A program made the position numbers and the translations under genes. The notes under the pieces were generated by a model that did no database searches, was not told where the DNA came from, and saw nothing but the letters and a program-made list of their open reading frames with translations. A DNA stretch of 61,539 nt from Phycisphaerales bacterium (GTDB taxonomy: Bacteria; Planctomycetota; Phycisphaerae; Phycisphaerales; UBA1924): contig JADYYE010000128.1 in the NCBI GenBank assembly GCA_020853815.1, positions 1-61,539 on the forward strand. Reading direction: 5' to 3'. Positions 27,209-36,380 of this stretch are shown one piece after another (the stretch's first letter is position 1; every line of letters begins with the position of its first letter).

Positions 27209-29356
27209 CTACAGCCCATACTCCTTCCAACGCTCGCTGACCTTTGCGCGAATGTCCTCGCTCATGCGGAGCAGAGGCGGGAACTCTCGCACCGGCTGGC
27301 CGTTCGCGTCATCGCCGGGGAGCTTCGGCGTGGCGTCAAACGCGACGCGCCGCCCGCACACGCTGAGATTCCGATCCCGATCCGGCGCGTAGTTCGCCAT
27401 CCAGTGGAACAAGGCGCTGTCGAGACTCGACAGGTCCGCCTCCGCGCCGACGACGATCGTGTACCGCGGCAGGGCGCACTCGTCGGTCAGAGCGCCGATC
27501 GCCTTGATGATCCGCACGCCGTCGCCCGCCTCGCGCTTCTCGGCCCGGATCACGAGCCAATGGCCGCCGAGTTCTTCGGGCACGCGTGCATCCAGCACTC
27601 CCGCGATGGCGCGCACGCGCGTCTCCGTCGCGCGGGCCGCGGCGTCCGTGACCGCCGGGATGGCCCCGGACCTGCACAACTCCGCGCCGAGCCCGGTCAC
27701 GCTCCGGTGCGTCTCGGCGGGGATGGTCTTGCGCGTCGCGTCGAGCCCGAGCTTGCCGCTCACGCCAAGGAACGGGGCCGCGTGATCGAGGATGTCGACC
27801 GGCCCGCGGACGAGCTCGGAATCTCGCGCGGGATCGCAGTGCTCGCCCACGGCCTTGAGAACCGCGTCGGGGTCGTGAACGTCGACGCTCTCATCAACCA
27901 CCACGATCGTCTTGGTCCAGCTCATCTGCCCGGCGCCCCAGATCGCGTGCATGACACGGCGCGCGTGGAGCGGGTACTCCTTCCTGATCTTCAGAAACGC
28001 CGCGTTGTGGAACGCGCCGAACATGGGCAGGTCGTAGTCGATGATGTCGGGCACGATCGTGCGGAGCAAGGGCAGGAACAGACGCTCCGTCGCCTTGCCC
28101 AGGAAGTAATCCTCCTGCGGCGGAAGTCCCACGATCGTCGTCGGATACACCGGGTTCCTGCGGTGCGTGATCGCGGTGATCTCGAGCAGCGGGTATCGAT
28201 CGGGGAGCGAGTAGAAGCCCGTGTGATCGCCGAAGGGGCCCTCGAAGACCGCGCCCTCACCCAGACCAAATGTGTCTCTGGCTTCCCTGCCCTCTTTGGC
28301 GATTTGGCGATTGTGTGATTTGGCGATTTCCTTGGGGTCCCAGCCGATCAGCCCGGCGCGATGATCGACATACCCCTCGATCACGATCTCGGAGTTCGCG
28401 GGTACATCGATGGGCACCGTCTTGCAGCGCACCAGCGGGATCGCGCCGCGATTCAAGAAACCCGCGAGCAAGAGCTCGCTGATCCCGGGCGGCATGGGCG
28501 CGGTGGCGGCATACGGCAGCACGCTCTCGCCGCCCAGCGCGATCGCGACCGGCATCGGCTTGCCGCGAGCTTTCCACGATCGCCAATGGCGCGCGCCGTC
28601 GTGGTGCATGTGCCAGTGCATCGCGGCGTGGCGACGCCCGAGCAACTGCACGCGGTACATGCCGATGTTCCGGCTCGGGGGCGCGGGGTGGCCCTCGTCG
28701 TCGGCGTGGATCGTGTGAATCCCGCCCAGCGTGATGTAGCGCCCGCGGAAATCCTGTTCCCACTCGGACCCAGAGCCGAGCCCCGCGATGGCGTCGTTGA
28801 TCCCCGCGGGATAGCCGAGGCCCGCGTAGTCGCCGTCCATCGGCCAGCAGCGGAGCAGTGGCAAGCGCGTGAGGTCCACGTCCTGGCCCGTGCGAATTAC
28901 CTCCTGGCACAGGCCGCTCTTGACCTTCTTGGGCGGGATCTTCGCCAGCTCCAGCAGCTCTGGGAGCATCTGCAACTTGGCGAGGAGCGTGGGCGGAGGC
29001 TCGGGCTTGATGAGCTTTCCGATTCGCTCGGCGAGCCCTTCCAGCCCGGCAAGACTGGTCGTGCCTTCCTCGCATCCGAGCGCCATCTCGATGCGCCGGT
29101 AGCTTCCCCACGCGTTGATCAAGACCGGGATGTCCGAGCCCGCGACGTCCTCAAAGAGCAGGGCCGAACCGCCAAGACGGCACTGGCGCGGGTCGGTGCG
29201 TTGCGAGCCCTTAGAGCCGAGGTTCGGGGCCAAGGACTTGCTGACGCGATCGGCGATCTCCGAGATTTCAAGCACGGGAGAGGCCGGGGCCTTGATCCGC
29301 CGGAGTTCCCCGGCACGATCCAGGGCGTTGATGAAGTCCTGCGTCGTCTCGTACAT
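27209..29356 (-). CDS. UbiD-family prenylated-FMN decarboxylase with repeat-derived insert
   Basis: A 715-residue UbiD-family (de)carboxylase using prenylated FMN; candidate roles are menaquinone or aromatic-acid decarboxylation. Recognisable parts are the N-terminal DFINALDRAGELRRI, the ALGG-containing core, EGPFGDHTGFYSLPDRYPLL with metal/prFMN residues, VVVDESVDVHDP, and LGLDATRKT at the C-terminal domain. It is longer than common UbiD proteins (about 490-610). Part of the excess is residues about 343-355 (EIAKSHNRQIAKE), encoded by four tggcgatt octamers at 28297-28328. The start at 29356 is only 11 bases from the divergent methyltransferase start. Confidence 0.88.
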   Translation of the reverse strand: MYETTQDFINALDRAGELRRIKAPASPVLEISEIADRVSKSLAPNLGSKGSQRTDPRQCRLGGSALLFEDVAGSDIPVLINAWGSYRRIEMALGCEEGTTSLAGLEGLAERIGKLIKPEPPPTLLAKLQMLPELLELAKIPPKKVKSGLCQEVIRTGQDVDLTRLPLLRCWPMDGDYAGLGYPAGINDAIAGLGSGSEWEQDFRGRYITLGGIHTIHADDEGHPAPPSRNIGMYRVQLLGRRHAAMHWHMHHDGARHWRSWKARGKPMPVAIALGGESVLPYAATAPMPPGISELLLAGFLNRGAIPLVRCKTVPIDVPANSEIVIEGYVDHRAGLIGWDPKEIAKSHNRQIAKEGREARDTFGLGEGAVFEGPFGDHTGFYSLPDRYPLLEITAITHRRNPVYPTTIVGLPPQEDYFLGKATERLFLPLLRTIVPDIIDYDLPMFGAFHNAAFLKIRKEYPLHARRVMHAIWGAGQMSWTKTIVVVDESVDVHDPDAVLKAVGEHCDPARDSELVRGPVDILDHAAPFLGVSGKLGLDATRKTIPAETHRSVTGLGAELCRSGAIPAVTDAAARATETRVRAIAGVLDARVPEELGGHWLVIRAEKREAGDGVRIIKAIGALTDECALPRYTIVVGAEADLSSLDSALFHWMANYAPDRDRNLSVCGRRVAFDATPKLPGDDANGQPVREFPPLLRMSEDIRAKVSERWKEYGL
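28297..28328. repeat. intragenic octamer array (tggcgatt) in the UbiD-family gene
   Basis: Exactly four units: tggcgatt, tggcgatt, gtgtgatt, tggcgatt. The unit is the same as that of the intergenic array at 9743-9774. Although 32 bases is not a multiple of three, the reading frame stays open on both sides. On the coding strand it specifies part of the segment between the conserved YVDHRAG and EGPFGDHTG regions. Confidence 0.88.
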
Positions 29357-29367
29357 TGCACCAGCCT

Positions 29368-30069
29368 ATGCCCGAAGATCACTCCACGCCCGGAACCGGC
29401 GGCCCGCCCGCCCAACCCGTTGCAAAGCCGGGCGAAATCGCCCCGCTCAAGGCCCATGAGCACGCGGAGCGGCGCGATTGGCCGGGCTATTTCAGTGCCG
29501 TCGCGGGCAAACCCGCCCGCGAGACGCTTCTCAAGGCGTTGGAGCTGTTCGAGCGGGACGGCCCGACGGATGTGCCCCGGTTTGCGATCGACCTTGGGTG
29601 CGGTTCGGGGCGCGACACCTTCGAGCTTCTCCGGCGCGGCTGGTGCGTGTTGGCGGTGGATGCCAGCGAGCTCGGATTGTCGCTTCTGAAACAGGAAGCG
29701 CCCGCGGAGCACGCGGCGCGGCTGGAGACGCTTCTGAGCACGTACGAGGAGTTCAGGCCGCTGGAAGCGATGTTGCTGAACGCTTCGTACGCGCTCCCGT
29801 TCTGCCAGCCTTCGCGGTTCGACGAAGTGTGGGCGCGGATTGTCAATGCGATCCCGGCGGGAGGTCGGTTCGCGGGTCAGTTCTTCGGCGAACGTGACGA
29901 CTGGGCGGTGCTGGGCGATCGGGTTCACCACACCCGCCCGCAGGTGGAGCGACTGCTCGCGGAGTTCACGATCGATCGCCTGCAAGAGGTCGAGAACCGC
30001 GAGGCGGGCGCGACAGGGACTGTAAAGAACTGGCACATCTTTCACGTCGTCGCGAAGAAGCGTGGCTGA
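29368..30069 (+). CDS. class I SAM-dependent methyltransferase
   Basis: A 233-residue protein. Motif I IDLGCGSGRDTFELL is followed by VLAVDASELGL with the acidic ribose-binding residue. Its overall pattern is of the tellurite-resistance/thiopurine-type small methyltransferases (Methyltransf_11/25 group). The substrate is unknown. The ATG at 29368 is used; only 11 bases separate it from the divergent UbiD-family start, so the promoters of both genes must overlap the opposite coding sequence. Confidence 0.8.
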   Translation: MPEDHSTPGTGGPPAQPVAKPGEIAPLKAHEHAERRDWPGYFSAVAGKPARETLLKALELFERDGPTDVPRFAIDLGCGSGRDTFELLRRGWCVLAVDASELGLSLLKQEAPAEHAARLETLLSTYEEFRPLEAMLLNASYALPFCQPSRFDEVWARIVNAIPAGGRFAGQFFGERDDWAVLGDRVHHTRPQVERLLAEFTIDRLQEVENREAGATGTVKNWHIFHVVAKKRG

Positions 30070-30248
30070 GGCGCGCCCGGCGCCTTGGCTGGCTCGTTCT
30101 CGCCGGGCTTGTTCTCTTGCGGCCCGCCCCTGAGTGGCCCAGTGGTCCCCGTCGGTTCTTGCTGTTCTCATGCATGACTCGCGGGTCGCTCGTGTCATTG
30201 GCCCGAGGCCAGCGCGCGTACCTCGCGGATGATTCTCGATCGGCCCCG

Positions 30249-32282
30249 CTAGTCTCTCGCCGCGCCGCGTGCCTTCACCAGCGCCATGCGCACATCCTCG
30301 AGCGTGCCGACCGCGACGTACATCCGATACATGTACTCGCCGGCGCGAATGCCCGTCGAGTCCGAGACCCTGAACACACAGTTCCACTTTACGACCTTGG
30401 CCCAGTCGAACGCCCATCGCCCATAGCCCGCGTGCTCGAAGCCCGCGCTCGGCTGGTCGGGAGAGTAGATCCCCATCGCGAACTTCCCGTCCTCGGTCGA
30501 GAAGATCAGCGGCGTGGTCTGTTCGCCCGGACCCGCGTCGATCGGAGCAACTGACCCGTCCGCTTCCAGCGTCCAGAACTTCTGAAACTCCCACGGCATG
30601 TAGCCCGTGAGCGCCTCGAACACCGCGCTCGTGTGATGCTCGCCCGTCGGTACGACAAACGTCACGTCGTATCGGATGAGCTGCTCCAGCCCGTGCGCCC
30701 CGAGCCGCACGTGCTTACGGAGCACATGATTCGACAACACGGCGGTGTTCTTGGCCGGGTTGCCCTCTGAAGTCTCGCCCGGCGCGAGCCAGAACGCCAT
30801 CTTGGTCGTGGTGTCGAGCGTGTGCCCGCTCGCCGAGAGTGCAAGCAGGCGCCCGGATGACGTCGGCCCCGCGCCGTCGCGCCGTGAGCCCGCTTCGGTT
30901 GGATTGAACGTCTCCGCGGTGATCGGCGTCGCGCAGTCCAGATTGTTCGCCGACTGCAGCTGGCGACCATGGTCCGCGCTGTCGATGAACTCTTTGCCAT
31001 TCCAGGTCAGCGAGTGGATCGCGCCCGCGAGCCGCGATGTCGTGGTGATCACGATCTCCGAGCCGAGCGCTGGCGCGCGAATGACCGAATCCCCGGAGAT
31101 CATCTCCGCCGGCTCAAGCGGCGGACGCGGTGCCTCCGATCTGGACCAGAAATCTCGGCCAGCCTGCGTCTCCTGATCCGCCATCAGCCAGAGCATCCGC
31201 GCCAAGGACGCCCGCTCGATCAACTCCTTCGGCGGCGACGCCCTCCACCGGGCCAGCGCCGCGTCCGTATTTCGTTTCGCGCGTTCGAGGTACGACGCGT
31301 CCGCCGTCGCGCGATGCAACTCGAGGTCCGCTTCGACCAGGAGGTGCGAGAAGCGCCACGCGTTCTTGTACACGCCGGTCTTGGGGTCGGCCAATGCCGA
31401 GCACGCGCGCCCGATCCGCGCCGCCTCATCAAGGAACCGTCGATCACCCGTGGCGCGAAACAGGCCGAGATTCGCGCGGATCATCAGCCCGCTGTTGTAG
31501 GTCATCTTGAACTTCGCGACGTGGCCGTCGGCGACGCGCACGTTGTCGAAGAACAGTCCGTCGCCGTCCTGCAGGTGCTCACGTGTCCATGCGACGAGCC
31601 TTCGGGCCCAGTCGATGTGGTCCTCGCGATCGACAAACCGCGCGAGGCGCAGGCACGCGACCGCCGCGGGCGCGTTGGCGCAGGTGTTCTTGCTCCCGTC
31701 CTTGTGCCCCTCGTGCCACCAGATGCCGCCGCCGAGCTGGTGGTCCCATCCACTCAGCGAAAACCGCAGAGCCTGCTCCGCGCGCTCCACGTACTTCACC
31801 TCGCCGGTGAGTTCATACGCCTCGGCGAACGTGATGGCCATCCACTCGTTGTCGTCGTAATATTTGTCGTGCCCGTTCCCACGCGTGGGCGACGGCTCAT
31901 AGCCCGGGATCGGCGCCTTGTCATCCCAGTACCGATCCATCGCGCCAAAGAACCGCTCCATCCGTGCCCGGTACTTCTCCGGCTCGTGCCGCGTCGCCGC
32001 GACCAGCGCCGTGAACATCACGCCGTTGCCCCACATGAACTCGGGCTCTCGCGTGTCACGCGCCTGCACGTATCCGCCAGTCGCGGGGTCAAAGAACTCG
32101 CGCTCGATCGACTCCATGACCTCCCGGGCGGCGTCGGTGTACCAACTCGGAGCGACCTCGGGAGAGCACGCGTCCGTACCGCGCGAACGGCCGCCCCCGT
32201 GCGCACCGCGCGCCGCCACCTCCCCGAAACCTCCGGCAGTGATTGTCAACACCAGCACGAGTACACGCGAGAGAGTCCGCAT
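30249..32282 (-). CDS. GH76-like secreted glycoside hydrolase, two-domain
   Basis: A 677-residue protein with an N-terminal signal (MRTLSRVLVLVLTITAGG) at the start 32282. Residues about 45-400 form an (alpha/alpha)6-type hydrolase of GH76 character (alpha-1,6-mannan hydrolases). The catalytic Asp pair D143-D144 lies in KYYDDNEWMAI, followed by GGGIWWHEG and NAPAAVACLRLA. Residues about 430-677 are a beta-rich domain like those in sugar-processing enzymes (WNGKEFID, MPWEFQKFW). The substrate may be a mannan-type polysaccharide. It ends 179 bases from the methyltransferase, convergently, with no clear terminator. Confidence 0.78.
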   Translation of the reverse strand: MRTLSRVLVLVLTITAGGFGEVAARGAHGGGRSRGTDACSPEVAPSWYTDAAREVMESIEREFFDPATGGYVQARDTREPEFMWGNGVMFTALVAATRHEPEKYRARMERFFGAMDRYWDDKAPIPGYEPSPTRGNGHDKYYDDNEWMAITFAEAYELTGEVKYVERAEQALRFSLSGWDHQLGGGIWWHEGHKDGSKNTCANAPAAVACLRLARFVDREDHIDWARRLVAWTREHLQDGDGLFFDNVRVADGHVAKFKMTYNSGLMIRANLGLFRATGDRRFLDEAARIGRACSALADPKTGVYKNAWRFSHLLVEADLELHRATADASYLERAKRNTDAALARWRASPPKELIERASLARMLWLMADQETQAGRDFWSRSEAPRPPLEPAEMISGDSVIRAPALGSEIVITTTSRLAGAIHSLTWNGKEFIDSADHGRQLQSANNLDCATPITAETFNPTEAGSRRDGAGPTSSGRLLALSASGHTLDTTTKMAFWLAPGETSEGNPAKNTAVLSNHVLRKHVRLGAHGLEQLIRYDVTFVVPTGEHHTSAVFEALTGYMPWEFQKFWTLEADGSVAPIDAGPGEQTTPLIFSTEDGKFAMGIYSPDQPSAGFEHAGYGRWAFDWAKVVKWNCVFRVSDSTGIRAGEYMYRMYVAVGTLEDVRMALVKARGAARD

Positions 32283-32326
32283 TCTCACAGAATATCGCCT
32301 CACGCGGCCATCGGCGCACGCAGCAG

Positions 32327-33439
32327 TCACCCGCGTCTGATCGGCAGTTGCACCGCCAGCACAAATCGCTCCATGCCGTGCCCGAACGGAAGGCCCGCCC
32401 ACGCCTCAAAGCTCGGTTGATCCGCCGGCACGCAGCCGCTCCGCGGCAACCACGATCCATAGAGCCATCGCAGCGCCCGCAGCTCCAGCTCGATCCCGCC
32501 ATCAATGTCGATCTGCGCCACCGCCATCGCGGGGAACTGATAGCGCCCGATTGCTCCGCTCGGCGTGAACCGATCCGCCTCGACCGCGACGTAATACCCG
32601 CACCGCTCCAGCGGCGTGATCTCCGGGTTCTCCCACTGATACCCGAGCCACTGACCGCGCTCCAGCCCGTGCGTCCTCGCCCACGCGGTCAATCGCTCGA
32701 CCGCTCGCATCACGCCGCCGCCCTTGTAGGGGTTCGCGACGCGCACATACGCCACGCTCCGTGCCGGCAGGTCCCGGATGCGCACCTTGAAGTGGTCGGG
32801 ATTGCTCCGCGACGGGAGCTTCTCAACGTGTCTCTCCGCGGGCGGCATGACCCGCAGCCCTTCTCGAACCCGCGAGCCGTTCATGGCGAGGCCGTCAAGC
32901 TCCGTCCCGCGCTGAGTGCGCCACGCCGCAATGTCGAACGCGCTCGGCGCAGCGCCGAATCGCTGCTTGAACGAGCGTGAAAAGTCCGACGACGACGCAA
33001 AGCCGCACGACAGCGCGATGTGGGTGAGTGACGCGCGTCCATTCACCGCCATAAGCAGCAGAGCCCGATCGAGCCGCATGTCCTTGGCAAAGTCGCTCGG
33101 CGTCGTGCCGGTGAGCGCCTGAAAAACGCGATGAAAATGGAACGGCGAGAGCGCCGCCGCCTTGGCCAGCTCTCGCAAACGCACCGGGCGATCCAGGTTG
33201 GACACCATGTGATCGATCGCGCGGTTCACGCGATCGACGTACGACTCGTGAGTTGATCCGCGCCGCGCAAGCCCCCCCTCTGCACGCGTACTACCTCGGG
33301 CCTGCTTGCGCGAAGCCGCCGGGCGAGTCGCACCGATTGCACCGACCGCGCCGTTCGCGCCCGAGCCTTCACGCTTCCTTTTCGCGCTGGTCAAAGTTCG
33401 CAAGATATGGCAAGCCCTCCGCGCCCCGACTGGTAGCAT
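32327..33439 (-). CDS. AraC-family regulator with GyrI-like ligand domain
   Basis: A transcriptional regulator. An N-terminal AraC DNA-binding domain (two helix-turn-helices, within THESYVDRVNRAIDHMVSNL to FGAAPSAFDI) is followed by a GyrI/Rob-like effector domain (PARSVAYVRVANPYKGG, YQWENPEITP, RCGYYVAVE). Such proteins sense small hydrophobic or cationic compounds. The start is uncertain: an ATG at 33439 (370 residues) leaves about 60 low-complexity residues before the HTH, and starts at 33463 or 33487 (GTG) are also in frame. It is divergent from the VOC lipoprotein gene and could regulate it. Confidence 0.85.
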   Translation of the reverse strand: MLPVGARRACHILRTLTSAKRKREGSGANGAVGAIGATRPAASRKQARGSTRAEGGLARRGSTHESYVDRVNRAIDHMVSNLDRPVRLRELAKAAALSPFHFHRVFQALTGTTPSDFAKDMRLDRALLLMAVNGRASLTHIALSCGFASSSDFSRSFKQRFGAAPSAFDIAAWRTQRGTELDGLAMNGSRVREGLRVMPPAERHVEKLPSRSNPDHFKVRIRDLPARSVAYVRVANPYKGGGVMRAVERLTAWARTHGLERGQWLGYQWENPEITPLERCGYYVAVEADRFTPSGAIGRYQFPAMAVAQIDIDGGIELELRALRWLYGSWLPRSGCVPADQPSFEAWAGLPFGHGMERFVLAVQLPIRRG

Positions 33440-33489
33440 GGCGCCACGAATCGACCGTTCCATGAACCGTTCAATACTCGGAGACACCC

Positions 33490-34008
33490 GTGAACCGACT
33501 CATTGTAACCCTCTGCGTCTGCGCCCTGTTCGGCTGTGCGTCCAACCAGTCTTCCTCCAACGCAACCAAGCCTGCGTCGCAGGCCGCGGCCCAACCCGCG
33601 GCATCCGCCAAGGAAAGCCCATCCATGCAACTCGGCAACTTCTCCGTCAGCCTCGCCGTCAAGGACCTCGCCGCATCCCGCGCGTTCTATGAAAAGCTCG
33701 GCTTCCGCCCCTTCGTCGGCGACAACAAGACCTGGCTCATCATGCAGAACGATACCTGCACGCTCGGCCTGCACCAGGGCGGCCTGCCGCGAAACTCGCT
33801 CACCTTCAATCCGGGCTGGGACAGCAAGTGCAACACGCTCCCCGAGTTCACCGACGTCCGTGACATCCAGCGCACGCTCCGCGAACGCGGCCTGTCGCCC
33901 AACCCCGCCGCCGACGAAACAACCGAAGCCCCCGCCTTCCTCATCGTGACCGATCCCGACGGCAACCCCGTCATCATCGATCAGCATGTGCCCAAGGCCA
34001 AGAAGTAG
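33490..34008 (+). CDS. VOC-family (glyoxalase-like) lipoprotein
   Basis: A 172-residue protein with a GTG start. The lipoprotein signal ends in LFGC (Cys16), followed by a Ser/Ala/Gln linker and one vicinal-oxygen-chelate domain (MQLGNFSVSLAVKDLAASRA, FYEKLGFRPF, IVTDPDGNPVIIDQH). VOC proteins include glyoxalases and resistance proteins that bind metals or drugs. The predicted surface location is unusual. It is divergent from an AraC/GyrI regulator. Confidence 0.83.
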   Translation: MNRLIVTLCVCALFGCASNQSSSNATKPASQAAAQPAASAKESPSMQLGNFSVSLAVKDLAASRAFYEKLGFRPFVGDNKTWLIMQNDTCTLGLHQGGLPRNSLTFNPGWDSKCNTLPEFTDVRDIQRTLRERGLSPNPAADETTEAPAFLIVTDPDGNPVIIDQHVPKAKK

Positions 34009-34069
34009 CGAGAATGCCAGCAATTCGCAGCCGCACCCCTCCCCGTGCGGTGTTCCACGTCCAGCGGGG

Positions 34070-34098
34070 TTGACACGCCAACGTACAACAAGTAAAGT
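34070..34098 (+). promoter_or_regulatory. sigma-70-type promoter for the M28 peptidase
   Basis: TTGACA at 34070-34075, a 17-base spacer, and taaagt at 34093-34098 (4 of 6 with TATAAT). It lies in an AT-rich patch in a GC-rich sequence. The predicted start is about 34105, some 30 bases from the GTG at 34136, whose ribosome site gaggagg is at 34124-34130. Confidence 0.7.
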
Positions 34099-34135
34099 AT
34101 ATGCTAACAACAAGGCCGGCCCAGAGGAGGCCCGC

Positions 34136-35164
34136 GTGCGCACACTGACTTCTCCTGATCTCCCCGCTCATTGGTACGCCGTCACTCTGTTTTCGCTGAT
34201 CGCGATCGTCTTCGCGCCCGCGTGCACCGCGATCATGCCGGGCGATAGCTACCGCGGCGAGCTACCGGTCCTTAGCGATACGCAGCGATCGACGTCGGAG
34301 CAGCTTCGCTCCGACGTTCAGTCGCTCGCGGGTCGGATTGGCGAGCGGAACGTGTTCCATCCGGACGCCTACGCAGCCGCGGAGGACTTCCTGGCCGCGT
34401 CACTCGCGAAAGCCGGCTATCGCGTCGAGTGGCAGACGTTCGAGACCCGATACGCCGACGCCTCGGTGAACTGCTCGAACCTGATCGCGGAGATTGGGGG
34501 CGCTGATTGTCCCGGCGAGATCGTGGTGATCGGCGCGCACTACGACACCTACCGAGGCACTCCCGGGGCGGACGATAATGCCAGCGGCTGCGCCGCGTTA
34601 CTCGCGCTGGCCCGCCATTTTGCGAAATCGAAGCCGGATCGGACGCTGCGCTTTGTGCTCTTCGCAAACGAGGAGCCGCCGTTCTTCTGGAGCGACCAGA
34701 TGGGCAGCCTCATCTATGCCCGCGAGTGCAAGCGGCGCTCCGACAATATCGTCGCCATGCTTAGTCTGGAAACGCTTGGCTTCTACACAAGCGACGAGGG
34801 GGCGCAGCGGTATCCGCCTTTGATCGGCGAGTTCTACTCAACGACCGGCGATTTCGTCGCGTTCGTCGGACACGAAGCGTCGTCGGCCCTCGTCACTCGC
34901 TGCGTCTCCGTGTTCCGCGAGCGTGCGTCGTTCCCGTGCGAGGGCGCCGCCATGCCCAGCCTCGTGCCGCGGATCGGCTCGTCCGATCACTGGTCATTCT
35001 GGAAGCAGGGCTGGCCTTCGCTGATGGTCACGGATACCGCGCCGTACCGCAACAGGAACTACCACAAGGCGACCGACACCCCCGACACGCTCGACTATGA
35101 GCGGCTCGCCCGAGTGGTCGAGGGCCTGCAGTTCGTGGTGGAGGATCTGGCCGGCATCCGCTGA
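34136..35164 (+). CDS. M28-family peptidase lipoprotein
   Basis: A 342-residue protein. The GTG at 34136 was chosen because of the strong gaggagg site; an upstream in-frame ATG at 33986 overlaps the previous gene. The N-terminal hydrophobic stretch ends in APAC (Cys30), a lipobox. Zinc-peptidase residues follow the M28 aminopeptidase pattern: H135-x-D137 in GAHYDTYRG, the DD146-147 bridge in GADDNASG, and the catalytic EE at 179-180 in FANEEPPFF. The last metal His is in NRNYHKATDTPDT. It probably works on peptides at the cell surface. Confidence 0.86.
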   Translation: MRTLTSPDLPAHWYAVTLFSLIAIVFAPACTAIMPGDSYRGELPVLSDTQRSTSEQLRSDVQSLAGRIGERNVFHPDAYAAAEDFLAASLAKAGYRVEWQTFETRYADASVNCSNLIAEIGGADCPGEIVVIGAHYDTYRGTPGADDNASGCAALLALARHFAKSKPDRTLRFVLFANEEPPFFWSDQMGSLIYARECKRRSDNIVAMLSLETLGFYTSDEGAQRYPPLIGEFYSTTGDFVAFVGHEASSALVTRCVSVFRERASFPCEGAAMPSLVPRIGSSDHWSFWKQGWPSLMVTDTAPYRNRNYHKATDTPDTLDYERLARVVEGLQFVVEDLAGIR

Positions 35165-35232
35165 ATCGGAGCGGTCAAGTGACGATTGCAAAACGACCAA
35201 GGCGCCGCCGCCATTCGTGTATCCTCCCGCCC

Positions 35233-35703
35233 ATGAAGACCCACCGTGCCGCGTTGGTCCTCGTCCCTTTCTTTGCCGGCTGCGCGTCCCATCCCCTCGT
35301 CTGAGCCTGGCAATCGCGCGTCACCGCCACCGAGGGCTACGTCTCCACGCTCAAGGACCTCGAGTTCTCCTACGTCTTCAACCAGGGCGGCACCTTGACC
35401 GAGTCATCCAACTACGACGGCGCGCCGCCCGTTCCGCCCGCCTACGGCCTGTGGCGCTCGCTCGGCTCGGGCGTCTTCGAGGCCAAGTACCTCTTCTGCG
35501 CCACGCAGCCCTCGGAGAAGCTCGAGCAACTCCCGCAAGGGTGGGGGCCCGCCGGTCACGGCGAGATCATCGAACGCATCCGCCTCTCCCAGGATCGCAA
35601 ATCGTTCGAGTCCACCATGAGCCTGCAGTTGTTCGATCAATCCGGGCATGTCGTGCCCGGCGGCGGCGCCGCTACCGGCCGCGGCACACGAATCGAGTTC
35701 TGA
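35233..35703 (+). pseudogene. lipoprotein gene interrupted by an in-frame TGA
   Basis: ATG at 35233 begins a lipoprotein signal (MKTHRAALVLVPFFAGCASH, LFAGC-like lipobox, Cys17). Codon 24 is TGA at 35302-35304. The same frame then continues without another stop to TGA at 35701-35703, encoding 132 residues with good coding character (YVSTLKDLEFSYVFNQGG, PPVPPAYGLWRSLGSGVFE). The second part has an internal ATG at 35395 that could still be used. A nonsense mutation (for example TGG or CGA to TGA) or sequencing error is most likely; readthrough or selenocysteine is less likely. Family not recognised. Confidence 0.7.
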
Positions 35704-35803
35704 GCACCAAGTCCGGTCGCGAGCGAGCGACCTCCAATCCGTGACTCCGTGACATGCTTTCTTCCGCCGGCTCTTCCGTTCGTTACCTCCAAGTCAACGC
35801 CCA

Positions 35804-35832
35804 AGAAAAAACGCCCGGACGTGCCGAGCGTT
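35804..35832 (-). terminator. Rho-independent terminator of rplS
   Basis: On the minus strand, aacgctcgg pairs with ccgggcgtt (35824-35832 with 35810-35818) including one G-U pair. The loop is 5 bases and a run of six T follows. It lies 31 bases after the rplS stop codon. Confidence 0.9.
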
Positions 35833-35862
35833 CGTTGGTCGATTCTGTTTTTCGCGTTCCGC

Positions 35863-36246
35863 TTACTTCGTGGCGGCTTCGGCCTTGCCCAGGCCGCGGC
35901 GGCGATCGCGGAGGCGACGGCTCTTGCCCACGCGGTCACGGAGGAAGTAGAGCTTGGCGCGCCGGGCGTCGCCCTGACGCACGATCTCGAACTTCGCGAT
36001 CATCGGCGAGTTGATGGGCCAGCAACGCTCAATGCCCACCTCGTCGACGACGCGGCGAACGCGGATCATCTCGTTGATGCCGCGGCCGCGACGGCTGATC
36101 AGAACGCCCTGGAAGACCTGGATGCGTTCCTTGTCGCCCTCGACGATGCGCGAGTGGACGTTGATCGTGTCGCCGACCTGCATGGCCGGGAGATCGCTCT
36201 TCAGGTTCGCCTTGTTGATGTTCTCGATGATCGTCTGGAGGCCCAT
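35863..36246 (-). CDS. rplS: 50S ribosomal protein L19
   Basis: A 127-residue protein of the 30S-50S interface. The family core is intact: VGDTINVHSRIVEGDKERIQ, FQGVLISRRGRGINEM, RVRRVVDEVGIER, and KLYFLRDRVGKSRRL. It is slightly longer than usual at the C-terminus. The ATG at 36246 has aggtgg 6 bases upstream. It follows trmD by 134 bases. Bacteria usually have rpsP-rimM-trmD-rplS in one operon; here trmD-rplS is intact but rpsP is 3 kb upstream on the same strand and rimM is absent. Confidence 0.96.
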   Translation of the reverse strand: MGLQTIIENINKANLKSDLPAMQVGDTINVHSRIVEGDKERIQVFQGVLISRRGRGINEMIRVRRVVDEVGIERCWPINSPMIAKFEIVRQGDARRAKLYFLRDRVGKSRRLRDRRRGLGKAEAATK

Positions 36247-36380
36247 GATCCACCTGTCCGCCGTCGCCGGCATAGAAAACCCGCCCGGGAGCCTTCCCGA
36301 GTAGGGTCCAAAGACTAGGCGGGCAGGTTCGCGGTTTCTACGCCCGTCGATCCTGACGAGTACCGATCAAGGGCCGTATC

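Noticed and set aside
26895..27392. A 165-codon plus-strand open frame
   Set aside because: It runs across repeats and into antisense of the UbiD-family gene, with no ribosome site or domain.
35302..35304. TGA as selenocysteine
   Set aside because: No SECIS-like hairpin was recognised after it and the position, at the mature N-terminus of a lipoprotein, does not suit a catalytic selenocysteine.
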